From Arthrobacter sp. YD4 (lineage in GTDB: Bacteria; Actinomycetota; Actinomycetes; Actinomycetales; Micrococcaceae): a DNA stretch of 64,000 nucleotides. Made by a program: the position numbers and the translations under genes. The first letter of the stretch is position 1. Each line of letters begins with the position of its first letter. Where the stretch lies: NCBI RefSeq assembly GCF_030410515.1, contig NZ_JAUHHD010000001.1, positions 859,300-923,299 of the forward strand, written 5' to 3'. A model generated the notes under the pieces. It was not told where the DNA came from and did not search any database. It worked only from the letters and a program-made list of their open reading frames with translations. Of the stretch, positions 25,890 through 34,116 are shown piece by piece.

Positions 25890-27046
25890 TTGAGTCATCG
25901 AAACGACTCACCCTCGGTGTCCTTGCCAGCACGCGCAAGCAGGACGAACGCCGACTCCCCGTCCACCCCGGCCATTTTGAGCGCATCGCTCCGGAACTCC
26001 GCGAGCGCATGATCGTCGAGGCCGGATACGGCAGCCGGTTCGGCATGACGGATGACAGGTTGGCGGAGCTGGTGGGCCGGGTCGCCCCGCGCCCGGAGGT
26101 ACTGGACGCGGCCGACGTCGTCCTGCTGCCGAAGCCCCAGCCCGAGGATCTGGCCGAGCTCCGGGATGGACAGGTCCTCTGGGGCTGGCCGCACTGCGTC
26201 CAAGACCCGGCGATCACCCAGCTGGCGATCGACAAGAAGCTCACGCTGATCGCCTTCGAGGCCATGAACCACTGGGCCAGCGACGGCGGTTTCGGCCTCC
26301 ACGTCTTCCACAAGAACAACGAGCTGGCAGGCTACTGCTCGGTGCTGCACGCGCTGTCCCTGACCGGATCCACCGGGGACTACGGCCGGCGGCTGAGCGC
26401 CGTCGTCATCGGTTTCGGGGCCACCGCGCGCGGCGCCGTGACGGCCCTCAACGCCCATGGCATCCATGACGTGCAGGTGCTGACCAACCGCGGAGTCGCC
26501 GCGGTGGGTTCCCCCATCCACTCCGTGCGGATCGCCCAGTTCGACCACGACACGGAGGCGCCCTTCCTCAGTGAGGTCATCACCGAACGGGGCCGGGTGC
26601 CGCTGGCCCCGTTCCTGGCGGAAAGCGACATTGTGGTCAACTGCACCCTGCAGGATCCGACAGCGCCGCTGACGTACCTGCGCACCGGGGACCTGGCCGC
26701 GTTTCGGCCCGGCAGCCTGATCATCGACGTTTCCTGCGACGAGGGCATGGGCTTCAGCTGGGCGAGGACCACCACGTTTGCCGAGCCGATGTTCACGGTC
26801 GGCACCAGCATCGACTACTACGCCGTGGACCACAGCCCGTCGTACCTCTGGAACTCCGCCAGCTGGGAAATCAGCGAGGCTTTGCTTCCGTTCCTGGCCA
26901 CGGTACTGTCCGGTCCGGAGGCGTGGGACGGTGATGAGACCATCCGCCGCGCGATCGAAATCCGCGAAGGCGTGGTGTTGAATCCGGATGTCCTGGTGTT
27001 CCAGCACCGGCAGCCGGACTATCCCCACCTGGCCACGGCCGGCTAG
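25886..27046 (+). CDS. N5-(carboxyethyl)ornithine synthase-like (AlaDH/PNT family)
   Basis: A 386-residue oxidoreductase. An N-terminal alanine-dehydrogenase/PNT domain (LGVLASTRKQDERRLPVHPGHF, IVEAGYGSRFG, LLPKPQ) is followed by a Rossmann domain with SAVVIGFGATARGAVTAL (about residue 170). FEAMNHWASDG and VDHSPSYLWNSASWEIS resemble N5-(carboxyethyl)ornithine synthase, which reductively joins pyruvate to ornithine with NADPH. The GTG start overlaps the small basic gene. Lysine dehydrogenase or another opine-type activity is the main alternative. Confidence 0.78.
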   Translation: MIESSKRLTLGVLASTRKQDERRLPVHPGHFERIAPELRERMIVEAGYGSRFGMTDDRLAELVGRVAPRPEVLDAADVVLLPKPQPEDLAELRDGQVLWGWPHCVQDPAITQLAIDKKLTLIAFEAMNHWASDGGFGLHVFHKNNELAGYCSVLHALSLTGSTGDYGRRLSAVVIGFGATARGAVTALNAHGIHDVQVLTNRGVAAVGSPIHSVRIAQFDHDTEAPFLSEVITERGRVPLAPFLAESDIVVNCTLQDPTAPLTYLRTGDLAAFRPGSLIIDVSCDEGMGFSWARTTTFAEPMFTVGTSIDYYAVDHSPSYLWNSASWEISEALLPFLATVLSGPEAWDGDETIRRAIEIREGVVLNPDVLVFQHRQPDYPHLATAG

Positions 27047-27083
27047 CTGTCGCGCGCCGGTTGCCGATCACCGCGCACTTTTC

Positions 27084-27123
27084 GGACAGCCGCTACGCCG
27101 ATCCGCGGAGCGGCTGTCCTTTT
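27084..27123 (+). terminator. Rho-independent terminator after the ceo-like gene
   Basis: An 11-bp perfect stem (GGACAGCCGCT at 27084-27094 with AGCGGCTGTCC at 27109-27119) is followed by TTTT. It ends the plus-strand gene. On the minus strand the bases after the stem are GAAAAG, so it is not a good terminator for the convergent MFS gene. Confidence 0.85.
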
Positions 27124-27136
27124 CCGGCGCGAAAAC

Positions 27137-28555
27137 CTACACCCGGACAATCCGCAGCAGCCGACGCCGACTCCGCAGGTCCACCCGGAGCATCAGTTGC
27201 CCCCGCCGGGCCAGCAGCACCGCCACCGACGCCGCAGCCAGTGCCGGGACCCCGCCGGAGATGAGGATCGCGGTGTGCGGGTTGACGTGCTCGGCCAGCC
27301 ACCCCATCAGCGGGCCGCCGATCGCCTGCCCGCCGATCAGCACCATGATGTACAGGCTCATCACCCGTCCGCGGATCCCCATGTTGGCGCTGACCTGCAC
27401 CAGCTGGTTGGCGGCGGTGAGGAACATCAGGCACCAGAATCCGGCCAGCACCATCGCCGCGCCGAACCAGACCATCGAGGGAGCGGCCGCGCCCAGGCAG
27501 AGCATCAGCCCGTACATGCCGGCCCCGAGCATGACCGAGCGCAGCCGCAGTTCGCGCCGCCGGGCCGAGGTGATGGCCCCGGCCAGTGCGCCGAGCGCCA
27601 CCAGGGCGTTGAGCAGACCGTACCCGCCGGCGCCGACGTCGTATACGTGGTCCGCGAAGGCGGCCAGCAGCACCGGCAGGCTCATGGCGAAGACGGACAC
27701 GAACCCGGCCATCAGCCAGGGCCAGTAGATCGTGGGCTTGGCGAGGGCGTAGCGGAGACCCTCCTTGAGCATGCCCTTGCGCTTGGCGGCGGGAGGCGTG
27801 GTGTGCAGTTCGTCCTTGCGCAGCACCAGCAGCATGGTCACGGTGGAGCAGCATGCGACGGCGTTGCCCGCGAAGGCCCATCCCGCCCCCACCGCGCCGA
27901 GCAGGATCCCGGCGACGGCCGGCCCGATCAGGCCGCCCAGCTGGAAGATCGTGGAGTTCAGGCTGATGGCGTTCCGGAGGTACACCGGGCCCACCAGTTC
28001 GTTGACGAACACCTGGCGCGCGGGCTGGTCCAGCACGGTGACCAGGCCCAGCGCCAGGGCAATCGCGTAAACATGCCAGACCTCAATCCGGCCCGTCAGC
28101 GCCAGGACCGCGAGCGCCGCGGCGAGCACGGCCGCCACCGACTGGCACAGCATCAGGATCCGGCGTTTGGCGAAGCGGTCAGCCATCATGCCGGCCCACG
28201 GCCCGAGGAAGAGCGAGGGCAGGAACTGCAGGGCCACGGTCACCCCGACGGCCGTGACCGAACCCGAAAGCTGCAGCACCAGCCAGTCCTGGGCGATCCG
28301 CTGCATCCACAGGGCGATCACCGCGATGAAATGCCCGGCCGCGAAAATGCGGTAGTTCCGGACCGTGAGCGAGACGAAGGTGTGCCGCCAGGGCAGCCGT
28401 TCGCTGACGACGGCGAGCGGCTCGGTCACGGGCGACGACGGCGGGAGGGCCACCGCGTCGGCGGCGGGCGGCGACGGCGGCAGCGGGTCCGGCGCGGGCC
28501 GGCGGGTAGGGGTCTGGTCTGGGTCGGCGGCCTGGAACGGCGGTGGGGGTGCCAC
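27137..28555 (-). CDS. MFS transporter, EntS/MFS_3-like efflux protein
   Basis: A 472-residue protein with a 55-residue Pro/Ala-rich cytoplasmic N-terminus and 12 membrane helices. MFS_3 signs include GHFIAVIALWMQRIAQDWLVLQL, GMMADRFAKRRIL between helices 2 and 3, LDQPARQVFVNELVG and ANMGIRGRVMSLYI. Members export siderophores or drugs. The GTG start has GAGGA upstream. It is divergent from a LysR gene 147 nt away that may control it. Confidence 0.88.
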   Translation of the reverse strand: MAPPPPFQAADPDQTPTRRPAPDPLPPSPPAADAVALPPSSPVTEPLAVVSERLPWRHTFVSLTVRNYRIFAAGHFIAVIALWMQRIAQDWLVLQLSGSVTAVGVTVALQFLPSLFLGPWAGMMADRFAKRRILMLCQSVAAVLAAALAVLALTGRIEVWHVYAIALALGLVTVLDQPARQVFVNELVGPVYLRNAISLNSTIFQLGGLIGPAVAGILLGAVGAGWAFAGNAVACCSTVTMLLVLRKDELHTTPPAAKRKGMLKEGLRYALAKPTIYWPWLMAGFVSVFAMSLPVLLAAFADHVYDVGAGGYGLLNALVALGALAGAITSARRRELRLRSVMLGAGMYGLMLCLGAAAPSMVWFGAAMVLAGFWCLMFLTAANQLVQVSANMGIRGRVMSLYIMVLIGGQAIGGPLMGWLAEHVNPHTAILISGGVPALAAASVAVLLARRGQLMLRVDLRSRRRLLRIVRV

Positions 28556-28702
28556 GGAAAAGTCCTCGTGAGAGTGGGCCTGCGGGAGTCGGTTTAACGC
28601 TAGGCTGACCGCAATCGATTATGGAAGGTTATTGGATGCATAACTCCCATCACGAAATGCAATGCACCCCCTTGGCTGCCGGCGGGTCCGGGACATACGC
28701 CC
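28556..28702. promoter_or_regulatory. Divergent promoter region of MFS and LysR genes
   Basis: The 147 nt between the two starts are AT-richer than the flanks around 28615-28670. An inverted pair TTATG/CATAA spaced 15 nt (28619-28643) and an ATGCAT palindrome (28637-28642) are visible and could be LysR operator halves. No clear promoter hexamers stand out. Confidence 0.4.
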
Positions 28703-29557
28703 GTGTTTGAGCCCGCCCAGCTCCGGTCCTTCCTGGCCGTCGCCGAGACGCTGAGCTTCACCCGTGCGGCGGAACGGCTGGGGCTTGCCCAGCCCACAAT
28801 CAGCCAGCACGTTCGGAAGCTGGAGGCCGCCGCCGGCCGGACCTTGATCGCCCGGGACACCCGGGACGTGCGCCTGACGGACAACGGCGACGCCATGGCC
28901 GGGTTTGCCCGCAGCATCCTCTCCGCCCACGACTCGGCGGCCCGATACTTTTCCGGCTCGGCGATGCGCGGCCGCCTGCGGTTCGGTACCGCCGACGACT
29001 TGGCCATTACGGGACTGCCCCGGATCCTGCGGGAGTTCCGGCAGGTCTACCCGCAGATCAACCTGGAACTGACGGTCGGCCAGAGCGACCAGCTGTACAA
29101 ACGGCTCAACGCCGGGCAGCTGGACCTGGTGTTCGTGAAGTGGGTGGCCGGGGCCAAGGACGGCACGGTGGTGCAGCAGGACTCCTTCGCCTGGGTGGGC
29201 CTGGAGCAGACCGCCCTGGCGCCCGGACACCCGGTGCCGCTGATCGCCTACCCCGCCCCCAGCCTCAGCAGGAAGCTGGCGATCGACGCCCTGGAGGCCT
29301 CCGGCCGCACCTGGCGGATCACCTGCACCACGCGGCAGATCAGCGGGGTGCTGGCGGCGGTGCGGGCGGGTATCGGCGTCGCCGTGATGCCGTCGTCGCT
29401 GGTTCCGGACGATCTGAAGATCATCACCCGGCGCTTCGACCTGCCGCCGGTGGGCGACGTCGACTTCACGTTGATCCGGAATCCGCTGGCAAACACGGAG
29501 GTCATCGAGGCGCTGACCCACACCATCACGGGCCGCGCGCTGCACCGTCCGGCGTAG
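28703..29557 (+). CDS. LysR-family transcriptional regulator
   Basis: A 284-residue protein starting at GTG. The winged helix-turn-helix is at residues 5-62 (LRSFLAVAETLSFTRAAERLGLAQPTISQHVRKLEAAAGRTLI), followed by the LysR effector domain (RLRFGTADDLAITGLPRILREFRQVYP and GIGVAVMPSSLV). Position suggests control of the divergent MFS exporter. Effector unknown. Confidence 0.93.
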   Translation: MFEPAQLRSFLAVAETLSFTRAAERLGLAQPTISQHVRKLEAAAGRTLIARDTRDVRLTDNGDAMAGFARSILSAHDSAARYFSGSAMRGRLRFGTADDLAITGLPRILREFRQVYPQINLELTVGQSDQLYKRLNAGQLDLVFVKWVAGAKDGTVVQQDSFAWVGLEQTALAPGHPVPLIAYPAPSLSRKLAIDALEASGRTWRITCTTRQISGVLAAVRAGIGVAVMPSSLVPDDLKIITRRFDLPPVGDVDFTLIRNPLANTEVIEALTHTITGRALHRPA

Positions 29558-29636
29558 GAATACCCGGCCGCACCTGCCCCTCCGGGGCGCACTACCTGCC
29601 CGATGCGGGGGACGCCCGGGCAGGGATACGCAACCA

Positions 29637-29665
29637 TTGAACCCGCCGGATACTTGCCCTATCCT
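29637..29665 (+). promoter_or_regulatory. Sigma-70-type promoter candidate
   Basis: TTGAAC (29637-29642) and TATCCT (29660-29665) are separated by 17 bp, upstream of the hypothetical gene at 29798. The remaining 240-nt gap after the LysR gene shows no gene. Confidence 0.45.
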
Positions 29666-29797
29666 GACACTACTTGCAGGTCAAGCAGAGGCCAGCCACC
29701 CCGCTCAGTCAAGAGAGCACAGACTACGGACGCTTCCTGCCGTCGCTGCCGGTATTCCCGGCCCTCCGTGGCACCCAGCGTTCGGGATAGGCCAGCA

Positions 29798-30169
29798 ATG
29801 ACGCCAGCCATGAATACTCCCCACGCCTCGATGCGGCCGGCCCCGCGCCGGCTCGGCCCCCGCACCCCGGCCCGCCCCGCCGCTGCGGCAGCGGCACGGC
29901 TGGAGGGAATCACCCACCCCGCCCTGGGGCGGCTCGATCCGCACCCCGCACCGGCACGTGCAGACGGCGACTATGTGGGCATTCCGTTCTGTGAACGCTG
30001 CGGGACCGACGAGTTCGTCCACCTGGAGTCGTTCGTTCCGCCCCGGCACCACCGCGACGGATCCGTCAGCCAGCTCGGCGAGGTGACCTACTTCTGCTCC
30101 GGCTGCGAGGACTTCTCCGCCCATGCCGTTCCCGCGTCCTGGGCACCGCCCGGCTGGTACCTCGGCTAA
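29798..30169 (+). CDS. Hypothetical protein with two CxxC motifs
   Basis: A 123-residue frame from ATG 29798 (a second ATG at 29810 is possible). The first 40 residues are Pro/Ala/Arg-rich. The C-terminal half has CERCGTDEF and, about 35 residues later, FCSGCEDF, a CxxC pair likely to bind zinc. I do not recognise the family. A promoter-like sequence lies 130 nt upstream and a long hairpin follows the stop. Confidence 0.6.
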   Translation: MTPAMNTPHASMRPAPRRLGPRTPARPAAAAAARLEGITHPALGRLDPHPAPARADGDYVGIPFCERCGTDEFVHLESFVPPRHHRDGSVSQLGEVTYFCSGCEDFSAHAVPASWAPPGWYLG

Positions 30170-30188
30170 GCCCGGACTAAAACACAAA

Positions 30189-30226
30189 GGGGCGGCGCGG
30201 GAACCGAAAGGTCCCCGCGCCGCCCC
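30189..30226. terminator. Strong GC hairpin between convergent genes
   Basis: A 13-bp perfect stem (GGGGCGGCGCGGG at 30189-30201 with its complement at 30214-30226), extended by ACACA/TGTGT flanks. It lies between the hypothetical gene and the end of putA. There is no T-tract, but the position and stability suit a two-way transcription stop. Confidence 0.6.
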
Positions 30227-30280
30227 TGTGTTGCGCCCCCGGACGCGCCGCCCGGCCCGCCCGGGAGGCGCCGGATCGTC

Positions 30281-33200
30281 CTAGATCAGCCCGTCGGAAA
30301 GGTGGTTCGCGGTGCCGAAGCGGTGCGCGGTGATGCTGACCGCCTGCTCATGCAGGAACGGCAGCAGTTCAACGCGGCCGGCCTCGGTCACCGGGTGGGT
30401 GTAGACGGCCAGGTCCGGGCGTCCACCGGTGGCCTCGGCGAGGGCCACCGGGTCGCCGCCGATCAGGCGGATCCGCGGCACGGCGAGCTTCGGCGCCGCG
30501 GCGAGGCGCCCCGCCGAAGCCAGCCACGCGGCGTCGTCCTCCACCGTCGCCGCGATTCCCAGCCCGGCGAGCACGGCCTGCAGCTGGGCGGGCAGCGCCG
30601 CGGCGCTGGACACCGTGAGGGTGGACCCGGCACGGACGCCGGCGGCCACCACGCGGACCAGCTCGGCGAGCGGGCTGCCCGCGGAGAGCCGGACCAGGAC
30701 CGGCAGCGGCCGGTAGCGGAAGACGTTGCGCTCCGCGCTCAGCCCGGAGACGTCCTTGGCGGTGCCGAACTCGTCGGCCCAGGCCTGCGCGTCCGAGGCA
30801 AGGGCACGCTGCAACGGGGCGACGTCGGCGGCGGCGAGGAAGCCCTTGGCGGCGTCCTCGATCCGCGCCACCTCGGGGCTCAGCGGGCCCGGGGCCGCGG
30901 TGGCCTCCGTACTGGTCCAGTCGCCCAGCCCGGCGAGGTAGTTGGGGCCGCCGGCCTTGGTGCCTGCACCGACGGCCGACTTCTTCCAGCCGCCGAAGGG
31001 CTGGCGCTGCACGATCGCGCCGGTGATGCCGCGGTTGACGTAGAGGTTGCCCGCCTCGATGGTGTCCAGCCACAGGGCCAGTTCATCCGAGTTGAGCGAG
31101 TGCAGCCCGGCGGTCAGGCCGTACTCGATCTGGTTTTGGATGGCGATGGCCTCCTCCAGGGTGGCGGCGGTCATCACACCCAGTACCGGCCCGAAGAACT
31201 CGGTGAGGTGGAAGTAGGAACCGCGCCGCACGCCGGAACGGACGCCGGGGCTCCAGAGCTTCCCGGAGTCGTCGAGCTGCCGCGGTTCCACGGCCCAGGT
31301 CTCACCCTCGCCGAGCGTGGTCAGGGCCTTCAAGAGCTTGCCGCCGGCGGGTTCGATGATCGGGCCCATCTGGCTGGCGGGGTCCTCCGGGTAGCCGACC
31401 TTGAGGGAGGTGACGGCGTCGATCAGCTGGTTGTGGAAGCGCTTGGAAGTCGCGACGGAGCCCACCAGGATAACCAGCGACGCGGCCGAACACTTTTGGC
31501 CGGCGTGGCCGAACGCGGAGTAGGCCACGTCCTTGGCGGCCAAATCCAGGTCGGCGCTGGGGGTGACGATGATGGCGTTCTTGCCGCTGGTTTCGGCCAG
31601 CAACGGCAAGTCCTTGCGGAACGAGCGGAACAGTTCGGCCGTCTCGTAGCCGCCGGTAAGGATGACGCGGTCGACGGCCGGGTGGGAGATCAGCTGCGTT
31701 CCGAGCTCCCGTTCGCCCAGCTGCACCATGGTCAGCACGTCGCGGGGGACGCCGGCCTCCCAGAGCGCCTCGACCATGACGGCGCCGCTGCGGGCGGCCT
31801 GCTTGGCGGGCTTGATGACGACGGCGGAGCCGGCGGCCAGGGCGGCGAGCGTGGAGCCGGCGGGGATGGCAACCGGGAAGTTCCACGGCGGCGTCACGAC
31901 GGTGAGCTTCGCGGGGACGAACGTGGCGCCGTCGACGTCGTCGAGCTTCCGCGCCGATTCGGCGTAGTAGTGGGCGAAGTCGACGGCCTCGCTGACCTCG
32001 GGGTCGCCCTGGTCGATGGTCTTGCCGGTCTCGCTGGCCATGACCTCGAGCAGTTCGGCCCGGCGGGCTTCCAGCGCGTCGCCGGCGCGGTGCAGGATCT
32101 CGGCCCGCTCGGCGCCGGAGAGGGCGCCCCAGGCCTTGCCCTTGGCGACAGCGGTGTCGATGACGGCGTTGAGCGTGGCCTCGTCCGTGATGGTGGCGGC
32201 CTCGACGGCGGCGTTGCCCAGGGTGGAGCCCGGCACGCGGCCCAGGATGGCCCGGCCCCAGTCGCGGTTGGCCGGCAGCGACGGGTCCGTGTCCGGGGTG
32301 TTCCGGAAACCCTCGCGCGGCATCGGCTCGGCCGGGAGGGCGCGGTTCTGGCGGCGGTTCGGGGCCGGGACCTCCTCGTCGAGCGCGGCCAGGGAGGCCA
32401 GGAAGCGCTGCTTCTCCCGCTCGAAGAGCTGCTCGTTCTCGGAAAGTTCGAACACGGCGGACATGAAGTTGTCCTGGCTGGCGCCCTCCTCGAGCCGGCG
32501 GATCAGGTAGGCGATTGCGACGTCGAACTCGGCCGGGTGGACCACCGGGGTGTAGAGCAGGAGCGAGCCGACATCCTTCTTGACCGCCTCGGCCTGGCCC
32601 TGCGCCATGCCGAGCAGCATCTCGAATTCGATGCCCTGGTGCCCGGCGTCCGCGAGGCCGCGCTTCTTGGCCAGCAGCCACGCGAAGGCGATGTCGAAGA
32701 GGTTGTGTCCGGCGACGCCGATCCGGACGTTGCGGATCCGGTCCGGGTGCAGGGAGTAGTTGATGACGCGCTTGTAGTTGGTGTCCGAGTCCTGCTTGGT
32801 GTTCCAGGTGGCCAGCGGCCAGTCGTGCAGGGAGGCCTCGACCTGTTCCATCGGCAGGTTGGCGCCCTTGACCACGCGGACCTTGATCGGGGCGCCGCCG
32901 GTGGCGCGGCGCGCGGCGGCCCAGTCCTGCAGGCGGATCATGGCGGAGAGGGCATCCGGCAGGTAGGCCTGGAGCACGATGCCGGCCTCGAGGTTCTTGA
33001 ACTCGGGCTTGTCCAGGATCCGGGTGAAGACCGCGATGGTCATGTCCAGGTCCTTGTACTCCTCCATGTCCAGGTTGATGAACTTGGCCTTGCCGCCGTT
33101 GGCCGCGAAGGACGCGGCGCGGGTGAAGAGCGGGGTGAGCTTCTCGACGACGTGCTCGACGGCCTCGTCGAAGGCCCAGGCGGAGTGCGGGGCGACCGTG

Positions 33201-33787
33201 GAGGAGACCTTGATCGAGACGTAGTCGACGTCGGGGCGGGCCAGCAGCGCGTGCGTGCCCTTGAGCCGGCGGGAGGCCTCGTGCTCGCCGAGCACGGCCT
33301 CGCCGAGGAGGTTGACGTTGAGCTTGATGCCGTCCTTGCGGATCTTGGCGATGGCCGGGCCCAGCTTGGCGTCGGTGGCGTCCACGATCAGGTGGCCGAC
33401 CATCTCGCGGAGCACGCGGCGGGCCACCGGGATGACCACCTGCGGCAGGGCCGGCGCCATGGTTCCGCCGAGGCGGACGGCGGCGCGCATGTACCAGGGC
33501 AGGAAGGCGGGGACCTTGGGGGCCAGGGCGGCGAGGTTGCGGGCGGCGACGTGGAGGTCCTCGGGGCGGACGACGCCGTCGACGAACCCGACCGTGAAGC
33601 CGAGGCCGTTCGGGTCCTTCAGCACGCCGGCGAGCTGCTGGGCGGATGCGTCGACGGGAACCTCGGAGGCGGCGGTGAGCCAGCGGCGCACCAGCGCGAT
33701 GCAGTCATCGGCCAGGGCCGCCGCTTCGGCGACGGTCGTGGCCGAGGGGGCGCTGACGGCGCCGGTTTCCGTAGAGGTGTTGGTCAT
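30281..33787 (-). CDS. putA: Bifunctional proline dehydrogenase / P5C dehydrogenase
   Basis: A 1168-residue protein. Residues ~1-450 are the FAD-dependent proline dehydrogenase (YVSIKVSSTVAPHSAW, FINLDMEEYKDLDMT, VRVVKGANLPMEQ, YSLHPDRIRNVRIGVAGHN). Residues ~500-1000 form the aldehyde-dehydrogenase domain with catalytic Cys766 in GQKCSA and LAETSGKNAIIV. A further ALDH-like C-terminal part follows, as in longer PutA proteins; no DNA-binding RHH domain is present. It oxidises proline to glutamate, passing P5C between active sites. The promoter matches that of the nearby permease, and a LysR regulator lies at 35730. Confidence 0.96.
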   Translation of the reverse strand: MTNTSTETGAVSAPSATTVAEAAALADDCIALVRRWLTAASEVPVDASAQQLAGVLKDPNGLGFTVGFVDGVVRPEDLHVAARNLAALAPKVPAFLPWYMRAAVRLGGTMAPALPQVVIPVARRVLREMVGHLIVDATDAKLGPAIAKIRKDGIKLNVNLLGEAVLGEHEASRRLKGTHALLARPDVDYVSIKVSSTVAPHSAWAFDEAVEHVVEKLTPLFTRAASFAANGGKAKFINLDMEEYKDLDMTIAVFTRILDKPEFKNLEAGIVLQAYLPDALSAMIRLQDWAAARRATGGAPIKVRVVKGANLPMEQVEASLHDWPLATWNTKQDSDTNYKRVINYSLHPDRIRNVRIGVAGHNLFDIAFAWLLAKKRGLADAGHQGIEFEMLLGMAQGQAEAVKKDVGSLLLYTPVVHPAEFDVAIAYLIRRLEEGASQDNFMSAVFELSENEQLFEREKQRFLASLAALDEEVPAPNRRQNRALPAEPMPREGFRNTPDTDPSLPANRDWGRAILGRVPGSTLGNAAVEAATITDEATLNAVIDTAVAKGKAWGALSGAERAEILHRAGDALEARRAELLEVMASETGKTIDQGDPEVSEAVDFAHYYAESARKLDDVDGATFVPAKLTVVTPPWNFPVAIPAGSTLAALAAGSAVVIKPAKQAARSGAVMVEALWEAGVPRDVLTMVQLGERELGTQLISHPAVDRVILTGGYETAELFRSFRKDLPLLAETSGKNAIIVTPSADLDLAAKDVAYSAFGHAGQKCSAASLVILVGSVATSKRFHNQLIDAVTSLKVGYPEDPASQMGPIIEPAGGKLLKALTTLGEGETWAVEPRQLDDSGKLWSPGVRSGVRRGSYFHLTEFFGPVLGVMTAATLEEAIAIQNQIEYGLTAGLHSLNSDELALWLDTIEAGNLYVNRGITGAIVQRQPFGGWKKSAVGAGTKAGGPNYLAGLGDWTSTEATAAPGPLSPEVARIEDAAKGFLAAADVAPLQRALASDAQAWADEFGTAKDVSGLSAERNVFRYRPLPVLVRLSAGSPLAELVRVVAAGVRAGSTLTVSSAAALPAQLQAVLAGLGIAATVEDDAAWLASAGRLAAAPKLAVPRIRLIGGDPVALAEATGGRPDLAVYTHPVTEAGRVELLPFLHEQAVSITAHRFGTANHLSDGLI

Positions 33788-33831
33788 GGTGGCACTCGGG
33801 CTTTCTCAAGATGTGGACGTTTCTTCCCATC

Positions 33832-33888
33832 AGTATGCGATCCGTATCACGTAAGATAAAGCGACGTTTTCTGAGGATTACTGGTTAG
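33832..33888 (-). promoter_or_regulatory. putA promoter with LysR-type operator
   Basis: On the minus strand a -35 TTTATC (33855-33860) and -10 CATACT (33832-33837) are 17 bp apart. Ten bases further upstream lies CTAA-N10-TCAG (33871-33888), inside a longer TTTTCT...AGAAAA inverted repeat. The same hexamers, spacing and CTAA-N10-TYAG block occur upstream of the permease (35655-35711). Confidence 0.65.
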
Positions 33889-33908
33889 AAAAACCGCACC
33901 TTCCTAAG

Positions 33909-34084
33909 ACCTTCCCTCACCTCCCGCACTCCCCGTTCCGACGCTCCCTCACCTCCCGCGAGAAACGACGAAACCCTCCCGCAGAAACTGCGGGAGGGTC
34001 CGCCAGAACTGAGGGAGCGTCAGCCAGCAACGCGCCGAAACTGCGGGAGGGTTCGCCGGAAGCGCGCCGGATCTGAGGGAGGAT
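33909..34084. repeat. 32-nt-phased short repeat array, two orientations
   Basis: A 12-nt core, A-C-[GC]-[CT]-T-C-C-C-[TG]-C-A-[CG], starts at 33909, 33941 and 33973, exactly 32 nt apart. The inverted core (CTGAGGGAGCGT or CTGCGGGAGGGT) ends at 33999, 34020, 34052 and 34084; the last three are again 32 nt apart. At the centre the two orientations meet in a perfect 12-bp hairpin (ACCCTCCCGCAG-AAA-CTGCGGGAGGGT, 33973-33999). The 20-nt spacers differ. It fills the gap between putA and the permease, and a related array is at 63104. Confidence 0.75.
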
Positions 34085-34116
34085 CGGGTGTGGCGGCGAG
34101 GTGAAGGCGCCGCGGG

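Noticed and set aside
25886..27046. Plain alanine dehydrogenase
   Set aside because: Domains are shared, but FEAMNHWASDG and the C-terminal SPSYLWNSASWEIS resemble carboxyethylornithine synthase rather than Ald.
30302..33859. 1185-codon open frame opposite putA
   Set aside because: Gly/Val/Arg/His-rich composition typical of an antisense frame in GC-rich DNA. PutA on the other strand has full motif support.
33909..34084. CRISPR array
   Set aside because: The period of 32 nt is too short for a typical repeat plus spacer, the core is only 12 nt, both orientations occur, and there are no cas genes.
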